A stretch of 64,000 nt of DNA from Hyphomicrobiales bacterium (GTDB taxonomy: Bacteria > Pseudomonadota > Alphaproteobacteria > Rhizobiales > Rhizobiaceae), in the NCBI GenBank assembly GCA_900473685.1, contig UCNE01000005.1, forward strand, positions 310,001 through 374,000, written 5' to 3'. The notes under the pieces were generated by a model, which saw only the letters and a program-made list of their open reading frames with translations, had not been told where the DNA came from and searched no databases. Positions within the stretch are counted from its first letter, which is position 1. Every line of letters begins with the position of its first letter. Position numbers and translations under genes: made by a program. Positions 28,052-36,283 of the stretch are shown here, piece after piece.

Positions 28052-28525
28052 ATGAACGATCAGATTACCGGCACCATTCGCCTTCATGCGACGCCGACCG
28101 GGATGGTCGCGGTGCCCGCCGTGCTTAAAGACGATGTCGAGCAATTCCACTATGCCCCGGCGCGCCGTGCCGGAGATTTTGTCTTTCTGTCCGGCATCGT
28201 GGCCAGCAATCGGCAATCTGTGCCGATGGAGCTTGAGGCGTTTCGCAATGAGTTACGCAAGGTTTTCACGCTGATGGAGCAGCTTCTTGGCGCATGTCAG
28301 GCGCGCCTGGACGATGTTGTGGAGCTACAGATGTTTCACGTGTTCGGCAACGCCGGGCTGGCGCTGGACAAGGCCGGACAACTCGCCGCGATTGCCGAAA
28401 TCCGTGACGAATTCTTTGCCGCGCCTTATCCGGCCTGCGTCGAACTTGCCGTTGCGGACCTCAACCCGGAGGGCGGGCTGGTGGAGATCAAGGCGACCGC
28501 ATTTGCGCCGCTCGCGCCGCAGTGA
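28052..28525 (+). CDS. Rid-family protein lacking the deaminase arginine
   Basis: This 157-residue protein has the YjgF/Rid chorismate-mutase-like fold, including FHYAPARRAGDFVFLSGIVAS and AEIRDEFFAAPYPACVELAVADL. The position held by the catalytic arginine in RidA (P-x-R-x) reads PYPACVE, so imine deaminase activity is unlikely. ATG 28052 has a weak GAGAA upstream; a GTG at 28001 is possible but overlaps the TetR end region. It lies in one operon with the TetR gene. The binding partner or substrate is unknown. Confidence 0.77.
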   Translation: MNDQITGTIRLHATPTGMVAVPAVLKDDVEQFHYAPARRAGDFVFLSGIVASNRQSVPMELEAFRNELRKVFTLMEQLLGACQARLDDVVELQMFHVFGNAGLALDKAGQLAAIAEIRDEFFAAPYPACVELAVADLNPEGGLVEIKATAFAPLAPQ

Positions 28526-28543
28526 GCGTCAGCACACCGCGGC

Positions 28544-29887
28544 CTATGGGCTTCCTTCCCGTACACGCGCAAGCCTGAAGAACCGTACCGGCAACACCAC
28601 GGCGCTCATGGCAAGGCCCGCGGCAAATCCGATCCATACGCCGAGAGCGCCGACCGTGGTGTGAAAGGCGAGCACATAACCAAGCGGCAGCGCCAATCCC
28701 CAGTAAGATACGATGGACACAACCGACGGCCACCGTGTGTCGTTCAGTCCGCGCAAGGCCCCAAGTCCGGTGGACTGCAGTCCGTCTGCCACTTGCATCA
28801 GCGCAATCACGACAAACATGCTGGATGCCAGCGCAACCACGGGCGCGTCGTCGCTGAGGGCTTCGGCGATGAAGCGGCCCGCAAAGATCAGCGCGACCAT
28901 GGTCGCCAGCATCCACAGTGCCACGAAGCCGAACGTTGCCATGCCGATCGGCCGCAGCCGTTCCGGCTGCCCCGAGCCATCCGCCTGTGCGATGCGAATG
29001 GCAACGGCCGTCGCCATCCCAAGCGGTAGCATATACAGCGTTCCCCCGATCGAGTTGACAATCTGGTTGGCGGCGAGCGCACCCGGCCCAAACCAGCCGA
29101 GTATGAAGGTCGCCATCGCAACAGCGCCGGCTTCGGCAAGGTAGCTGATCCCAAGCGGCAACCCTTGCAAGAATTGCTGCCAGACGCCCCTGCCCGTTAT
29201 CACTGCACGCAAACGGAAGCGGCGCATCGTTACTGCGCGGCGCCAATAGAGATAGGCGGCAGCAAGCGCAATCGTCTCTGCCAGGACACTGGCAATGCCC
29301 GAGCCGAGAATACCAAGCGCCGGTATCGGGCCGAACCCGTAAATCAGCAGATAGTTCAACGGTATGTTGATCACCACACCGAGGAACGCAAACCCGACGG
29401 CCAGCCAGGGCCTGTCCGTGGCGTCAAGCAGGGATTTCAATACGAGAAAGACCGAAAAGGGCAGCATGAACAGCGCCATCGGCACCCAGTAGAGCAACGC
29501 CTTCGCCTCCGGCAGGCCCATCAACCGGACAAGGGGCATCAGTACCAGCATGATCATTGCCGCCAGAGCGCCGGATATCAGCGCCATCAGCATTCCATGC
29601 CGGACGGCCGAACTGACCATGCGGGCATCCCGTGCGCCAAAGCCGCCGGCCATCGCCACACCGACGACCGATATGACGCCGTAAAGCATCGCCGTCAGCA
29701 GCATGAGAACCGCCATGACCAGTGCAACGATGGCCAGAACCTCGGTTCCAAGCGGCGCCAGCATGATCGTGTCGGTGATACCGATCAATGAACTGGCCGA
29801 CAGTCCCAGAACCAGTGGAACCGACAGCTTTATCAGGGACGGCAACTCGGAAACGATGCGGCCAATATGCAGCTTCTTGTGGGACAC
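28544..29887 (-). CDS. MATE family multidrug efflux transporter
   Basis: This 447-residue protein has twelve hydrophobic spans and the MATE/NorM pattern. The first half shows LSVPLVLGLSASSLIGITDTIML and the second half repeats the topology after the GPGALAANQIVNSIGG segment. I chose GTG 29887 because AGGAG lies ten bases upstream and the family-like start VSHKKLHIGRIVSELPSL follows. An extension to 29980 has no ribosome site. It likely exports cationic compounds with sodium or proton coupling. It is convergent with the TetR-Rid operon and may be unrelated to it. Confidence 0.88.
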   Translation of the reverse strand: MSHKKLHIGRIVSELPSLIKLSVPLVLGLSASSLIGITDTIMLAPLGTEVLAIVALVMAVLMLLTAMLYGVISVVGVAMAGGFGARDARMVSSAVRHGMLMALISGALAAMIMLVLMPLVRLMGLPEAKALLYWVPMALFMLPFSVFLVLKSLLDATDRPWLAVGFAFLGVVINIPLNYLLIYGFGPIPALGILGSGIASVLAETIALAAAYLYWRRAVTMRRFRLRAVITGRGVWQQFLQGLPLGISYLAEAGAVAMATFILGWFGPGALAANQIVNSIGGTLYMLPLGMATAVAIRIAQADGSGQPERLRPIGMATFGFVALWMLATMVALIFAGRFIAEALSDDAPVVALASSMFVVIALMQVADGLQSTGLGALRGLNDTRWPSVVSIVSYWGLALPLGYVLAFHTTVGALGVWIGFAAGLAMSAVVLPVRFFRLARVREGSP

Positions 29888-30044
29888 GCCCGGTATTCTC
29901 CTGCGATGCTCGTTACGAGCGAACTGAACATTCCGGCAGCGTTCCATTCGGGGTAGAAGTGGCCGTTGATAAACTTGCACGTTGCGAGCGCCGCGGCCTC
30001 ATCCATAGGGGCCGGGATTGCCGCGATGTGCTCATTTCTGTTTT

Positions 30045-30080
30045 TATGCAATCCCGGGCGTAAGCCCACCGGGCATTTTT
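30045..30080 (-). terminator. Probable terminator downstream of the MerR gene
   Basis: A GGGC/GCCC stem closed by the tetraloop GTAA lies at 30056-30067 inside a longer imperfect GC-rich hairpin. A TTTTT run at 30041-30045 on the plus strand and ATTTTT at 30075-30080 flank it. It sits 13 bases after the MerR stop on the minus strand. Confidence 0.5.
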
Positions 30081-30092
30081 GCCGGACCCACC

Positions 30093-30899
30093 TTAGGCCG
30101 CTACCGGGTAGGCGACATCGAATCGCGCGCTGCCGGTGCCGGGATAGGTTTCACACGGGCTGTCGGCGCAAACCAGGTCGCTACGCGCATCGAGCCAGGC
30201 CTCCAGGGCATCGTAAACATGCAAAACGAGCGGCAGGTTCTCGTAGGCAGCCGGTACCGGCAGAAAAACCTCCTGCCGCTCCGGTTGCAATCGTAACCTC
30301 AGGTCGCCCTCAGGTTCCACGCTGCCGTCATAGGCCATCGCAACTTCAACAAGCCCCTCGCTGTCATGGGTGACGAGATCGTGGAAGGTAACGCTGATAC
30401 GGCCGCTGACCGGCAGGCCGTTTGCCGTCAGATGCGCTCGGATATCGGCCTCGGCTTCCGCCATGAAGCCGTCAAGCGCCCTGGCATCGACAATGCGCTG
30501 GCGATAGATGATCTTGGTCGCAGGCAGCGTGCGCGTGGCGATCACGTTCGTCAGCGCTGGATCGCTACCCTGTTTCTGGCGCGCCAGCACTTCGACAAGC
30601 TCCGTCTGATAGGCCAAGCGTTCCTTCTCGGAGGCGAGCCAGCCCCGCAGTTCTGCAGCGCGCAGCTCTGCCGGCATCTCCAGCAGTTGCGCAACCCGCG
30701 CGACCGGCAGCCCGAGCCTGCGCAATTTTGCAATCAGCCTGGCATCAGCCGCCTGCTCTGCCGCATAGTAGCGGTAGCCAGTGGTTGGATCGACATAGGC
30801 GGGCACCAGCAGGCCCTGTTGCGCATAAAGCCGCAAGGCCTTGGGTGTGAGTTGAGTGGCGGCGCCAAAACGGCCGGCAAGAAGGAATGGATCGCTCAT
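30093..30899 (-). CDS. MerR family regulator with GyrI-like effector domain
   Basis: This 268-residue regulator has an N-terminal MerR winged helix (residues 8-75: LTPKALRLYAQQGLLVPAYV, then GYRYYAAEQAADARLI), a coiled linker and a C-terminal GyrI/AraC effector-binding domain that typically senses amphiphilic drugs, as in BmrR. ATG 30899 has no ribosome site. The predicted start of transcription lies almost on the ATG, so the message is probably leaderless. It probably autoregulates, and it could also control the MATE pump 200 bases downstream on the same strand; that link is only positional. Confidence 0.85.
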   Translation of the reverse strand: MSDPFLLAGRFGAATQLTPKALRLYAQQGLLVPAYVDPTTGYRYYAAEQAADARLIAKLRRLGLPVARVAQLLEMPAELRAAELRGWLASEKERLAYQTELVEVLARQKQGSDPALTNVIATRTLPATKIIYRQRIVDARALDGFMAEAEADIRAHLTANGLPVSGRISVTFHDLVTHDSEGLVEVAMAYDGSVEPEGDLRLRLQPERQEVFLPVPAAYENLPLVLHVYDALEAWLDARSDLVCADSPCETYPGTGSARFDVAYPVAA

Positions 30900-30906
30900 G
30901 AATCGA

Positions 30907-30937
30907 TGTCTAGGGGTTGCCCTTGGGGCGAGGTCAA
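30907..30937 (-). promoter_or_regulatory. MerR-type promoter with 19-bp spacer
   Basis: On the minus strand -35 TTGACC (30937-30932) and -10 TAGACA (30912-30907) are separated by 19 bases, the long spacing typical of MerR-controlled promoters. The spacer holds the dyad TCGCCC/GGGCAA around CAA. The -10 ends only eight bases before ATG 30899. This is direct sequence evidence for autoregulation by the MerR protein. Confidence 0.7.
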
Positions 30938-31136
30938 GCGCTGAAGTAGAAACTTCCGCGGTTGTATAACGCATGAGCTTATTACGGTACGGGTTTTCGT
31001 CGGAAGTATGCGCGGATTTCGTGAGTTTCGTATCAACCTGAGCGTGGACGCGCCGTTTGATGGTTGAGCATTAATGCTCTTCTGCTTTGGCAAGAGATCA
31101 TGGTAAAGATTTTAAAAAATTGAAGTAATTTGTATT

Positions 31137-31616
31137 TTAACTCGGCTTCCGGCGCTCCATAGGTGCGCGCATCTGCTCAACCAGATTGTCGAGCGCGGCA
31201 TTGTTGCCGATTTCGGTGCCCGTAATCATTCCATCGCCGAAAAGAGATGTCACCTGCACCGTCATCGTTACCTTTGTTGCATTGCCATTGGCTTCGAGCT
31301 CGGTGGTGATCAGGCTCGACATCAGTTTTCGCCCGCCGGCTTCGACGGTTTCGCTGCTGACGACAGATTGGTCCGGAATGATCGCGATATAGGTCGTGCG
31401 CCCGGTGTATTGCGGCTTTTCCTTTGAGCCGCAGCGGAAATGGTCTTCGCCGCCCTCGCGAAAATCGGCTTGGTCATAGACGAATACGGCGCCATCGGAT
31501 GGCGCGCTCCAGCGTACGCGCAAGGCCGGATCCGCAAACGCGGCGAATACCTGCTTTACCGGAGCCGCGCAAAGGCGCTCGAAAACAAACGTTCTGTGCC
31601 GGATTTCATAGTCCAT
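31137..31616 (-). CDS. SRPBCC (AHSA1-like) domain protein
   Basis: This 159-residue START/Bet v1-like protein belongs to the Aha1 C-terminal (AHSA1) family. Typical segments are FVFERLCAAPVKQVFAAFADPALRVRW near the N terminus and a later EVEAGGRK-like strand followed by a C-terminal helix. GGAGG lies nine bases upstream of ATG 31616. Members bind hydrophobic ligands or act as stress-related accessory proteins; the specific role cannot be told. It is divergent from the B3/B4-domain gene. Confidence 0.82.
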   Translation of the reverse strand: MDYEIRHRTFVFERLCAAPVKQVFAAFADPALRVRWSAPSDGAVFVYDQADFREGGEDHFRCGSKEKPQYTGRTTYIAIIPDQSVVSSETVEAGGRKLMSSLITTELEANGNATKVTMTVQVTSLFGDGMITGTEIGNNAALDNLVEQMRAPMERRKPS

Positions 31617-31813
31617 CTTTCCCTCCAAACGTCTGCTCAGCGGCATTATACTGCTTGCAACACGCAATCAGGCATGCCTACCGAAACCGATTACGCTTTG
31701 CAATTTGTTTTGTTTGCCTATTCTGCGCGCTGCATGCGGGCCTGCAATTTCATTCAAGACTGTGTCCGGCCGCGATGCGATCGGTGTTGTTTCTCGCGAT
31801 GAAAGGTTGATCC

Positions 31814-32488
31814 GTGCTGACATTTGGTTATTCCGACGCCGTCAGGTTCCGGTTCGAAGAGCTGGCCTCGCAGGCCATGCTGTTTGATGGCATCACCCCG
31901 GAAGCCGACGTTTCCCGAGTGGTGGAGGTGTTCAGTCGCGTCGCTCTGGAAAGACTGGCCGGCGGACCGGAAGGCGAGTTTCCGGAAATCCAGGCGTGGC
32001 GCCGCACGTTCGCGAAGATGGGACTGAAGCCGACACAATATCGTTGTGCCGCCGAGGCCTTGCTTCGCCGGTTGCGAAAAGAGCAGAGCCTTCCCGCGAT
32101 TCATCCTCTCGTCGATCTCTGCAATGCAATCTCGGTGGCTTTTGCGATACCGGTTGCAGTCTTCGATACGGCCAGGGTGCAGGGACGGATTGAGGTGCGT
32201 CCGGCCACGGGAGATGAGGTCTATGAAACCTTCTCCGGCGATGTCGAGGCGCCGGAGGTTGGGGAGGTGATTTTCGCGGATCTCGCCGGACATGCCCACG
32301 CGCGCCGTTGGTCAAACCGTCAAAGCGGCCGTTCCGTCATCCGGCCTGCAACGGCCTCGGTCCTGATCGTTGCGGAGGCGCTTCATGAGGATGCAGCGCA
32401 GGATCTGGCCCGGTTGAAGGTCGTGCTCCAGGAAGCCCTGTTTGCCACCTGGCCTCTCGGCCGCATGGCCGCCATCTCTGTGGCGTGA
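31814..32488 (+). CDS. B3/B4 tRNA-binding domain protein
   Basis: This 224-residue protein is built on the B3/B4 domain found in phenylalanyl-tRNA synthetase beta chains. Key segments are IQAWRRTFAKMGLKPTQYRCAAEALLRRL and LPAIHPLVDLCNAISVAFAIPV. Stand-alone B3/B4 proteins may edit mischarged tRNA, but this is not proven for this branch. The start is GTG 31814 with AAAGG upstream. No operon partner is evident. Confidence 0.82.
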   Translation: MLTFGYSDAVRFRFEELASQAMLFDGITPEADVSRVVEVFSRVALERLAGGPEGEFPEIQAWRRTFAKMGLKPTQYRCAAEALLRRLRKEQSLPAIHPLVDLCNAISVAFAIPVAVFDTARVQGRIEVRPATGDEVYETFSGDVEAPEVGEVIFADLAGHAHARRWSNRQSGRSVIRPATASVLIVAEALHEDAAQDLARLKVVLQEALFATWPLGRMAAISVA

Positions 32489-32566
32489 TCAGCGCGCCCC
32501 TTTCCTCGGGGCGGCGAATGACTGTAGCACTCGAATTAAGCAAATGCGCTGACCTGTTTGAAAAAT

Positions 32567-32613
32567 AGCCTAATTTATAGCCAGTTATGTTATTGCTGAT
32601 AATTTAGGCTAAT
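32567..32613. promoter_or_regulatory. AT-rich inverted repeat upstream of nasT
   Basis: TAGCCTAATTTAT and ATAATTTAGGCTA are inverted copies with one mismatch, about 20 bases apart, in the 165-base gap before nasT. The motif could be an operator or a weak hairpin. Its role is not known. Confidence 0.35.
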
Positions 32614-32653
32614 TTGTATTGCGTATTCTGCTGCGCTGCGGCATCTATGCGCA

Positions 32654-33241
32654 ATGGCTCATTTGGACCTCACCATTCTTGTGATCGACGAGAACGCGAT
32701 CCGCGCCTCGATCATCGAGGAAGGGTTGCGTGAGGCAGGACATGAAAAGGTCACGGTCGTTCATGAGGTCAACGGGATTGCCCGTATCATCGAGACGCTG
32801 CAGCCGGATGTGATTGTCATCGATCTTGAAAATCCGAACCGTGACATGATGGAACATCTGTTCCAGCTGACCCGCACGGTCGGCCGGCCGATCGCCATGT
32901 TCGTCGATCGCTCCGACACCGCCTCCATCGAGGCGGCGGTCGATGCCGGCGTATCCGCCTATATTGTCGATGGCCTGAAGAAGGAACGGGTCAAGCCTAT
33001 CCTGGACATGGCCGTCAGCCGCTTCAATGCATTCAGCCGCCTGCGGAGGGAGCTTGCCGACGCGAAATCGGCGCTGGAGGAGCGCAAGGTCGTCGAGCGC
33101 GCAAAGGGTATCCTGATGAAGATGCGCGGCCTTTCCGAGGAGCAGGCGTTTGCGCTGCTGCGCCAGACAGCCATGAATGAAAAGAAGAAGATGGCCGACA
33201 TCGCCCAGAGCGTCGTTACCGCGGCAGGGTTGCTGATGTGA
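32654..33241 (+). CDS. nasT: ANTAR-domain response regulator NasT
   Basis: This 195-residue RNA-binding antiterminator has an N-terminal pseudo-receiver domain (residues 1-120, with LTILVIDENAIRASIIEEGL) and a C-terminal ANTAR domain (about 138-195, VVERAKGILMKMRGLSEEQAFALLRQ). In known systems NasT binds paired hexaloop hairpins in nitrate-operon leaders and prevents early termination, and NasS holds it inactive when nitrate is absent. nasS follows within 40 bases, and a leader with a fitting hairpin lies 1.5 kb downstream. The start ATG 32654 has no clear ribosome site. Confidence 0.92.
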   Translation: MAHLDLTILVIDENAIRASIIEEGLREAGHEKVTVVHEVNGIARIIETLQPDVIVIDLENPNRDMMEHLFQLTRTVGRPIAMFVDRSDTASIEAAVDAGVSAYIVDGLKKERVKPILDMAVSRFNAFSRLRRELADAKSALEERKVVERAKGILMKMRGLSEEQAFALLRQTAMNEKKKMADIAQSVVTAAGLLM

Positions 33242-33279
33242 TGGCCCGGCATCTTCCGGCGGGAGGCATTGGAGTGAAC

Positions 33280-34563
33280 ATGATGACCAAGTTCAGAGCC
33301 CAAAACGGCGACAACGGCCTTGCTGCACCGGCACGATTGGCGAGCGAAGGTCCACGCACCCTGCGGGCCGGCTTCATCCCGCTGGTCGATGCCTCGGTGC
33401 TGATCGCAGCGTCAGAGTTTGGCTTTGCGCGGAAGGAAGGCATCACCCTCGACCTGGTCAGGGACGTTTCCTGGGCGAATGTGCGCGACCGTCTCGCCTT
33501 CCGGCAGTTCGATATCGCCCATATGCTGTCGCCCATGCCGGTCGCCTCGATGCTGGGGTTGGGCTCCAATCCGTCGCCGACGATTACGCCGTTTTCGCTC
33601 GGCCGGGGCGGCAACGCGATTACCCTGTCGACCCGCCTCTATGCCCGCATGCGGCAGCAGGTTGATCTTGCTGAGACGGCGAGTGCGTTGGAAAATGCGC
33701 TGGCGCTGGCCAAGGTCATCTTCAACATGAAGGCGCTCGGCGAGCCGCTGCCGACCTTCGGAGTCACCTATCCGTTTTCGTCGCACAATTATGAATTCCG
33801 CTTCTGGCTGGCGGCAGGCGGCATCGACCCGGACCGTGACGTCAAGCTTGTCGTCGTGCCGCCGCCGCTGACCTCGGATGCGCTGGCAGTTGGTGCCATT
33901 GACGGGTTCTGTGTCGGCGCGCCCTGGAACATGGTCGCCTCCGAGCGTGGCATTGGCCGTATTGTTGCCGCCAAGCAGGACATCTGGCCGTCCGCGCCGG
34001 AAAAGGTCATTGGCATGCGGCCGGAATGGGCGGAGACCCATCCGGAGACCGTATCGCGGCTGCTCGTCGCGCTGGATGCCGCGGCGCGCTGGTGCGACCA
34101 GCCGGGCAATCACGGCGCGCTTTCTGAGGCGCTCGCCGACAGCCACTATATCGCTGCACCGGTCGGTATCATCCGCCGCGTTCTGGCCGGACAATTCAAC
34201 CTCGATGATCAAGGCAACCGCCGCATCATAGACAACTACTTCACCTTTCACGCCGGCTTTGCCAATTATCCCCGCCCGAGCCAGGCGCTCTGGCTATACA
34301 GCCAGATGCTGCGTTGGGGCCAGACCGGCCTGTCGCAGCATGGCATGTCGGCCGCCGCCTCCGCCTACCGCCCGGACATCTACCGTACGGCCCTTGGCGA
34401 AAGCGCCGGCCCGCTGGATGCCGATGTGCGCATCGAAGGGGCTATGGATGGCGACCGCTTCATGGACGGGCAGGTTTTCGACCCGTCGCAAATGGCGGAA
34501 TATGTCGCGCAATTTCCCGTGAAAACCGGCGCTGCCAACAGGCTCGCGGGTGAAGAGGCCTGA
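33280..34563 (+). CDS. nasS: NasS-like nitrate sensor (CmpA/NrtA family, no signal peptide)
   Basis: This 427-residue protein has the NrtA/CmpA nitrate-binding fold but no Tat or Sec signal, so it should be cytosolic. Segments shared with NrtA include IAHMLSPMPVASML, VTYPFSSHNYEFRFWLAAGGIDPDRD and IDGFCVGAPWNMVASE. In the NasS-NasT model it sequesters NasT until nitrate or nitrite binds. GGAG lies five bases before ATG 33280; ATG 33241, overlapping the nasT stop, is an alternative. Its location directly after nasT and before the nitrate operon supports the assignment over that of a transporter subunit. Confidence 0.88.
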   Translation: MMTKFRAQNGDNGLAAPARLASEGPRTLRAGFIPLVDASVLIAASEFGFARKEGITLDLVRDVSWANVRDRLAFRQFDIAHMLSPMPVASMLGLGSNPSPTITPFSLGRGGNAITLSTRLYARMRQQVDLAETASALENALALAKVIFNMKALGEPLPTFGVTYPFSSHNYEFRFWLAAGGIDPDRDVKLVVVPPPLTSDALAVGAIDGFCVGAPWNMVASERGIGRIVAAKQDIWPSAPEKVIGMRPEWAETHPETVSRLLVALDAAARWCDQPGNHGALSEALADSHYIAAPVGIIRRVLAGQFNLDDQGNRRIIDNYFTFHAGFANYPRPSQALWLYSQMLRWGQTGLSQHGMSAAASAYRPDIYRTALGESAGPLDADVRIEGAMDGDRFMDGQVFDPSQMAEYVAQFPVKTGAANRLAGEEA

Positions 34564-34571
34564 CCACTTTC

Positions 34572-34590
34572 ATTTTGCGCTGCACAAAAT
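34572..34590. promoter_or_regulatory. Candidate enhancer/activator site, near-palindrome
   Basis: ATTTTGCGCTGCACAAAAT matches its reverse complement except at one base pair and the centre. It lies about 140 bases upstream of the sigma-54 promoter, a usual distance for an NtrC-type enhancer, and carries GCAC half-sites. It is not a textbook NtrC consensus, so the assignment is tentative. Confidence 0.4.
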
Positions 34591-34727
34591 TTCTGCCATG
34601 TGTCTGGCTGCATCCAAGCAAACGCTAATTTTTTTTGCACAAGGTCAGCCTGTTTAAAATTTGCGCATGGGACTAAGGCGCGTGAAAACACGTTCAATTT
34701 CAACAGGCTAATGGTTTCAGCTGAAAC

Positions 34728-34743
34728 TGGCACGGCCTTTGCT
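34728..34743 (+). promoter_or_regulatory. Sigma-54 (RpoN) promoter of the nrt-nir-nas operon
   Basis: TGGCACGGCCTTTGCT fits the -24/-12 consensus TGGCAC-N5-TTGCW exactly, with GG at 34729-34730 and GC at 34741-34742 ten bases apart. Transcription should start near 34754, at the foot of the first leader hairpin. This implies activation by an NtrC-type enhancer-binding protein under nitrogen limitation. Confidence 0.85.
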
Positions 34744-34754
34744 TGATATAATTC

Positions 34755-34881
34755 GCTGCGGTCAATGGCGATCGCGGCAAGCCGAGCCCAAGCAGGCGCT
34801 CGCAGAGACATCGACGTCGCAAGGTTATTGCAGTCCGGGGAATTTGTTCCCCGAAGACGCAATCTCCGAGCGGCGTTTTTT
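34755..34881 (+). ncRNA. NasT-responsive leader RNA with antiterminator and terminator
   Basis: P1 (34755-34778) is a 9-bp stem closed by the hexaloop AAUGGC, with A at loop position 1 and G at position 4, the ANTAR recognition pattern. A second hairpin at 34805-34820 has the A1/G4 loop AUCGAC on a five-base-pair stem with one A-G mismatch. The terminator pairs CGCTCG and GAGA (34797-34808) with TCTC and CGAGCG (34863-34872) before the T-run at 34876-34881. The second hairpin uses the same GAGA, so the two folds exclude each other. An inner 7-bp hairpin lies at 34836-34853. P1 is strong; P2 is tentative. Confidence 0.68.
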
Positions 34882-34922
34882 ATTGCCAACTTTCCGGCCG
34901 CCCACAACAGAGGGACCTGTTC

Positions 34923-36221
34923 ATGAAGACGATATCGAGCAACGGCATCACCCGTCGCGGCATCCTCAAAACGACCGCCACCGCAGCGCTGTTCGGCGCG
35001 ATCAAGACGGCGTTCCCATCCGGCGCCTTTGCGGCGACCGCCGGGCCGGAAGTGACCGGCGTCAAGCTCGGCTATATCGCACTGACGGATTCGGCGGCAT
35101 TGATCATCGCGAAGGAAAAAGGCTTTTTCGAAAAGCACGGCCTTCCTGATGTCGATGTCGCCAAGCAGGCCTCCTGGGGCGCTACCCGCGATAATCTGGT
35201 TCTCGGCGGCGCAGCCAATGGCATCGATGGCGCCCATATCCTCTCGCCGATGCCCTACCTGATGCATACCGGCAAGGTGACGCAGAACAACGTCCCCGTG
35301 CCGATGGCAATCCTTGCGCGTCTCAACTGTGACGGCCAGGGGATTTCCGTTGCCAAGCAATATGCAGACACAGGCGTCCAGCTGGATGCCTCCAAACTCA
35401 AGGCCGCCTTCGAGAAAAAGAAGGCCGACGGCGGTGAAGTCAAGGTCGCGATGACTTTTCCGGGCGGCACGCATGATTTGTGGATCCGCTACTGGCTGGC
35501 TGCCGGCGGCATCGATCCCGACAAGGACGTCTCGACCATCGTCGTGCCACCGCCCCAGATGGTGGCCAACATGAAGGTCGGCAACATGGATGCCTTCTGT
35601 GTCGGCGAACCGTGGAACGAGCAGCTGGTCAACCAGGGCATCGGCTTCACCGCGGCATCGACGGGCGAACTCTGGAAGGGGCATCCTGAAAAAGCGCTCG
35701 GCCTTCGCGCCGATTGGGTGGAGAAAAATCCGAACGCCGCCAAGGCGCTGATGATGGCCGTGATGGAAGCCCAGATGTGGTGCGAAAGCATGGACAACAA
35801 GGATGAGATGGCGGCGATCGTCGGCAAGCGCCAGTGGTTCAACGTTCCGGTGAAGGACATCATCGGCCGCCTGAAAGGCGACATCAATTACGGCAATGGC
35901 CGCGTTGCCCAAGGAAGCGGCCTCCATATGAAATTCTGGGCGAACGGCGCGTCCTATCCGTTCAAGAGCCATGACACCTGGTTCATGGCCGAGAACATCC
36001 GCTGGGGCAAGTTCGCCGCCAATACCGACATCAAGGCGCTGGTCGACCAGGTCAACCGCGAGGACATCTGGCGCGCTGCGGCAGCCGATCTCGGCGTCGC
36101 TGCCGCTGACATCCCGGCCACCACCTCACGCGGCAAGGAAACCTTCTTTGATGGCAAGGTCTTTGATCCGGAAAACCCCTCCGCCTATCTCGACAGCCTG
36201 TCGATCAAGGCAATGTCCTGA
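34923..36221 (+). CDS. nrtA: Nitrate ABC transporter substrate-binding protein NrtA
   Basis: This 432-residue nitrate-binding protein carries a Tat signal (TRRGILK followed by a hydrophobic segment and a GAFAA-like cleavage site). The mature domain shares GVKLGYIALTDSAALIIAKEKGFF and HDLWIRYWLAAGGIDPDKD with the CmpA/NrtA family. It is the first gene after the leader terminator, so its expression should depend on both the sigma-54 promoter and NasT. GAGGG lies upstream of ATG 34923. It delivers nitrate, possibly also nitrite, to NrtB. Confidence 0.92.
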   Translation: MKTISSNGITRRGILKTTATAALFGAIKTAFPSGAFAATAGPEVTGVKLGYIALTDSAALIIAKEKGFFEKHGLPDVDVAKQASWGATRDNLVLGGAANGIDGAHILSPMPYLMHTGKVTQNNVPVPMAILARLNCDGQGISVAKQYADTGVQLDASKLKAAFEKKKADGGEVKVAMTFPGGTHDLWIRYWLAAGGIDPDKDVSTIVVPPPQMVANMKVGNMDAFCVGEPWNEQLVNQGIGFTAASTGELWKGHPEKALGLRADWVEKNPNAAKALMMAVMEAQMWCESMDNKDEMAAIVGKRQWFNVPVKDIIGRLKGDINYGNGRVAQGSGLHMKFWANGASYPFKSHDTWFMAENIRWGKFAANTDIKALVDQVNREDIWRAAAADLGVAAADIPATTSRGKETFFDGKVFDPENPSAYLDSLSIKAMS

Positions 36222-36283
36222 TCCGAGCACTATCGGCGCACCAATTTGCGCCGGATTTCCTCTTTTCCTTCAGGAGATATTCC

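Larger units (their letters stand above)
34564..34922 (+). other. Gene-free regulatory region of the nitrate assimilation operon
   Basis: This 359-base gap between nasS and nrtA holds no gene. From left to right I see a 19-base near-palindrome (34572-34590), a TTTTGCACAAGG half-site near 34637, a sigma-54 promoter (34728-34743), a hexaloop hairpin (34755-34778), a possible second hairpin (34805-34820) and a terminator ending in six T (34876-34881). The order is that expected for nitrogen-controlled transcription followed by NasT antitermination. Confidence 0.7.

Noticed and set aside
29833-30069. Small minus-strand ORF between MATE and MerR genes
   Set aside because: It overlaps the MATE start and shows no recognisable domain or ribosome site.
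34783-34802. Alternative P2 hairpin with loop AAGCAG
   Set aside because: The stem is longer, but the loop has C at position 4 and a C-C mismatch, so it does not fit the ANTAR pattern.
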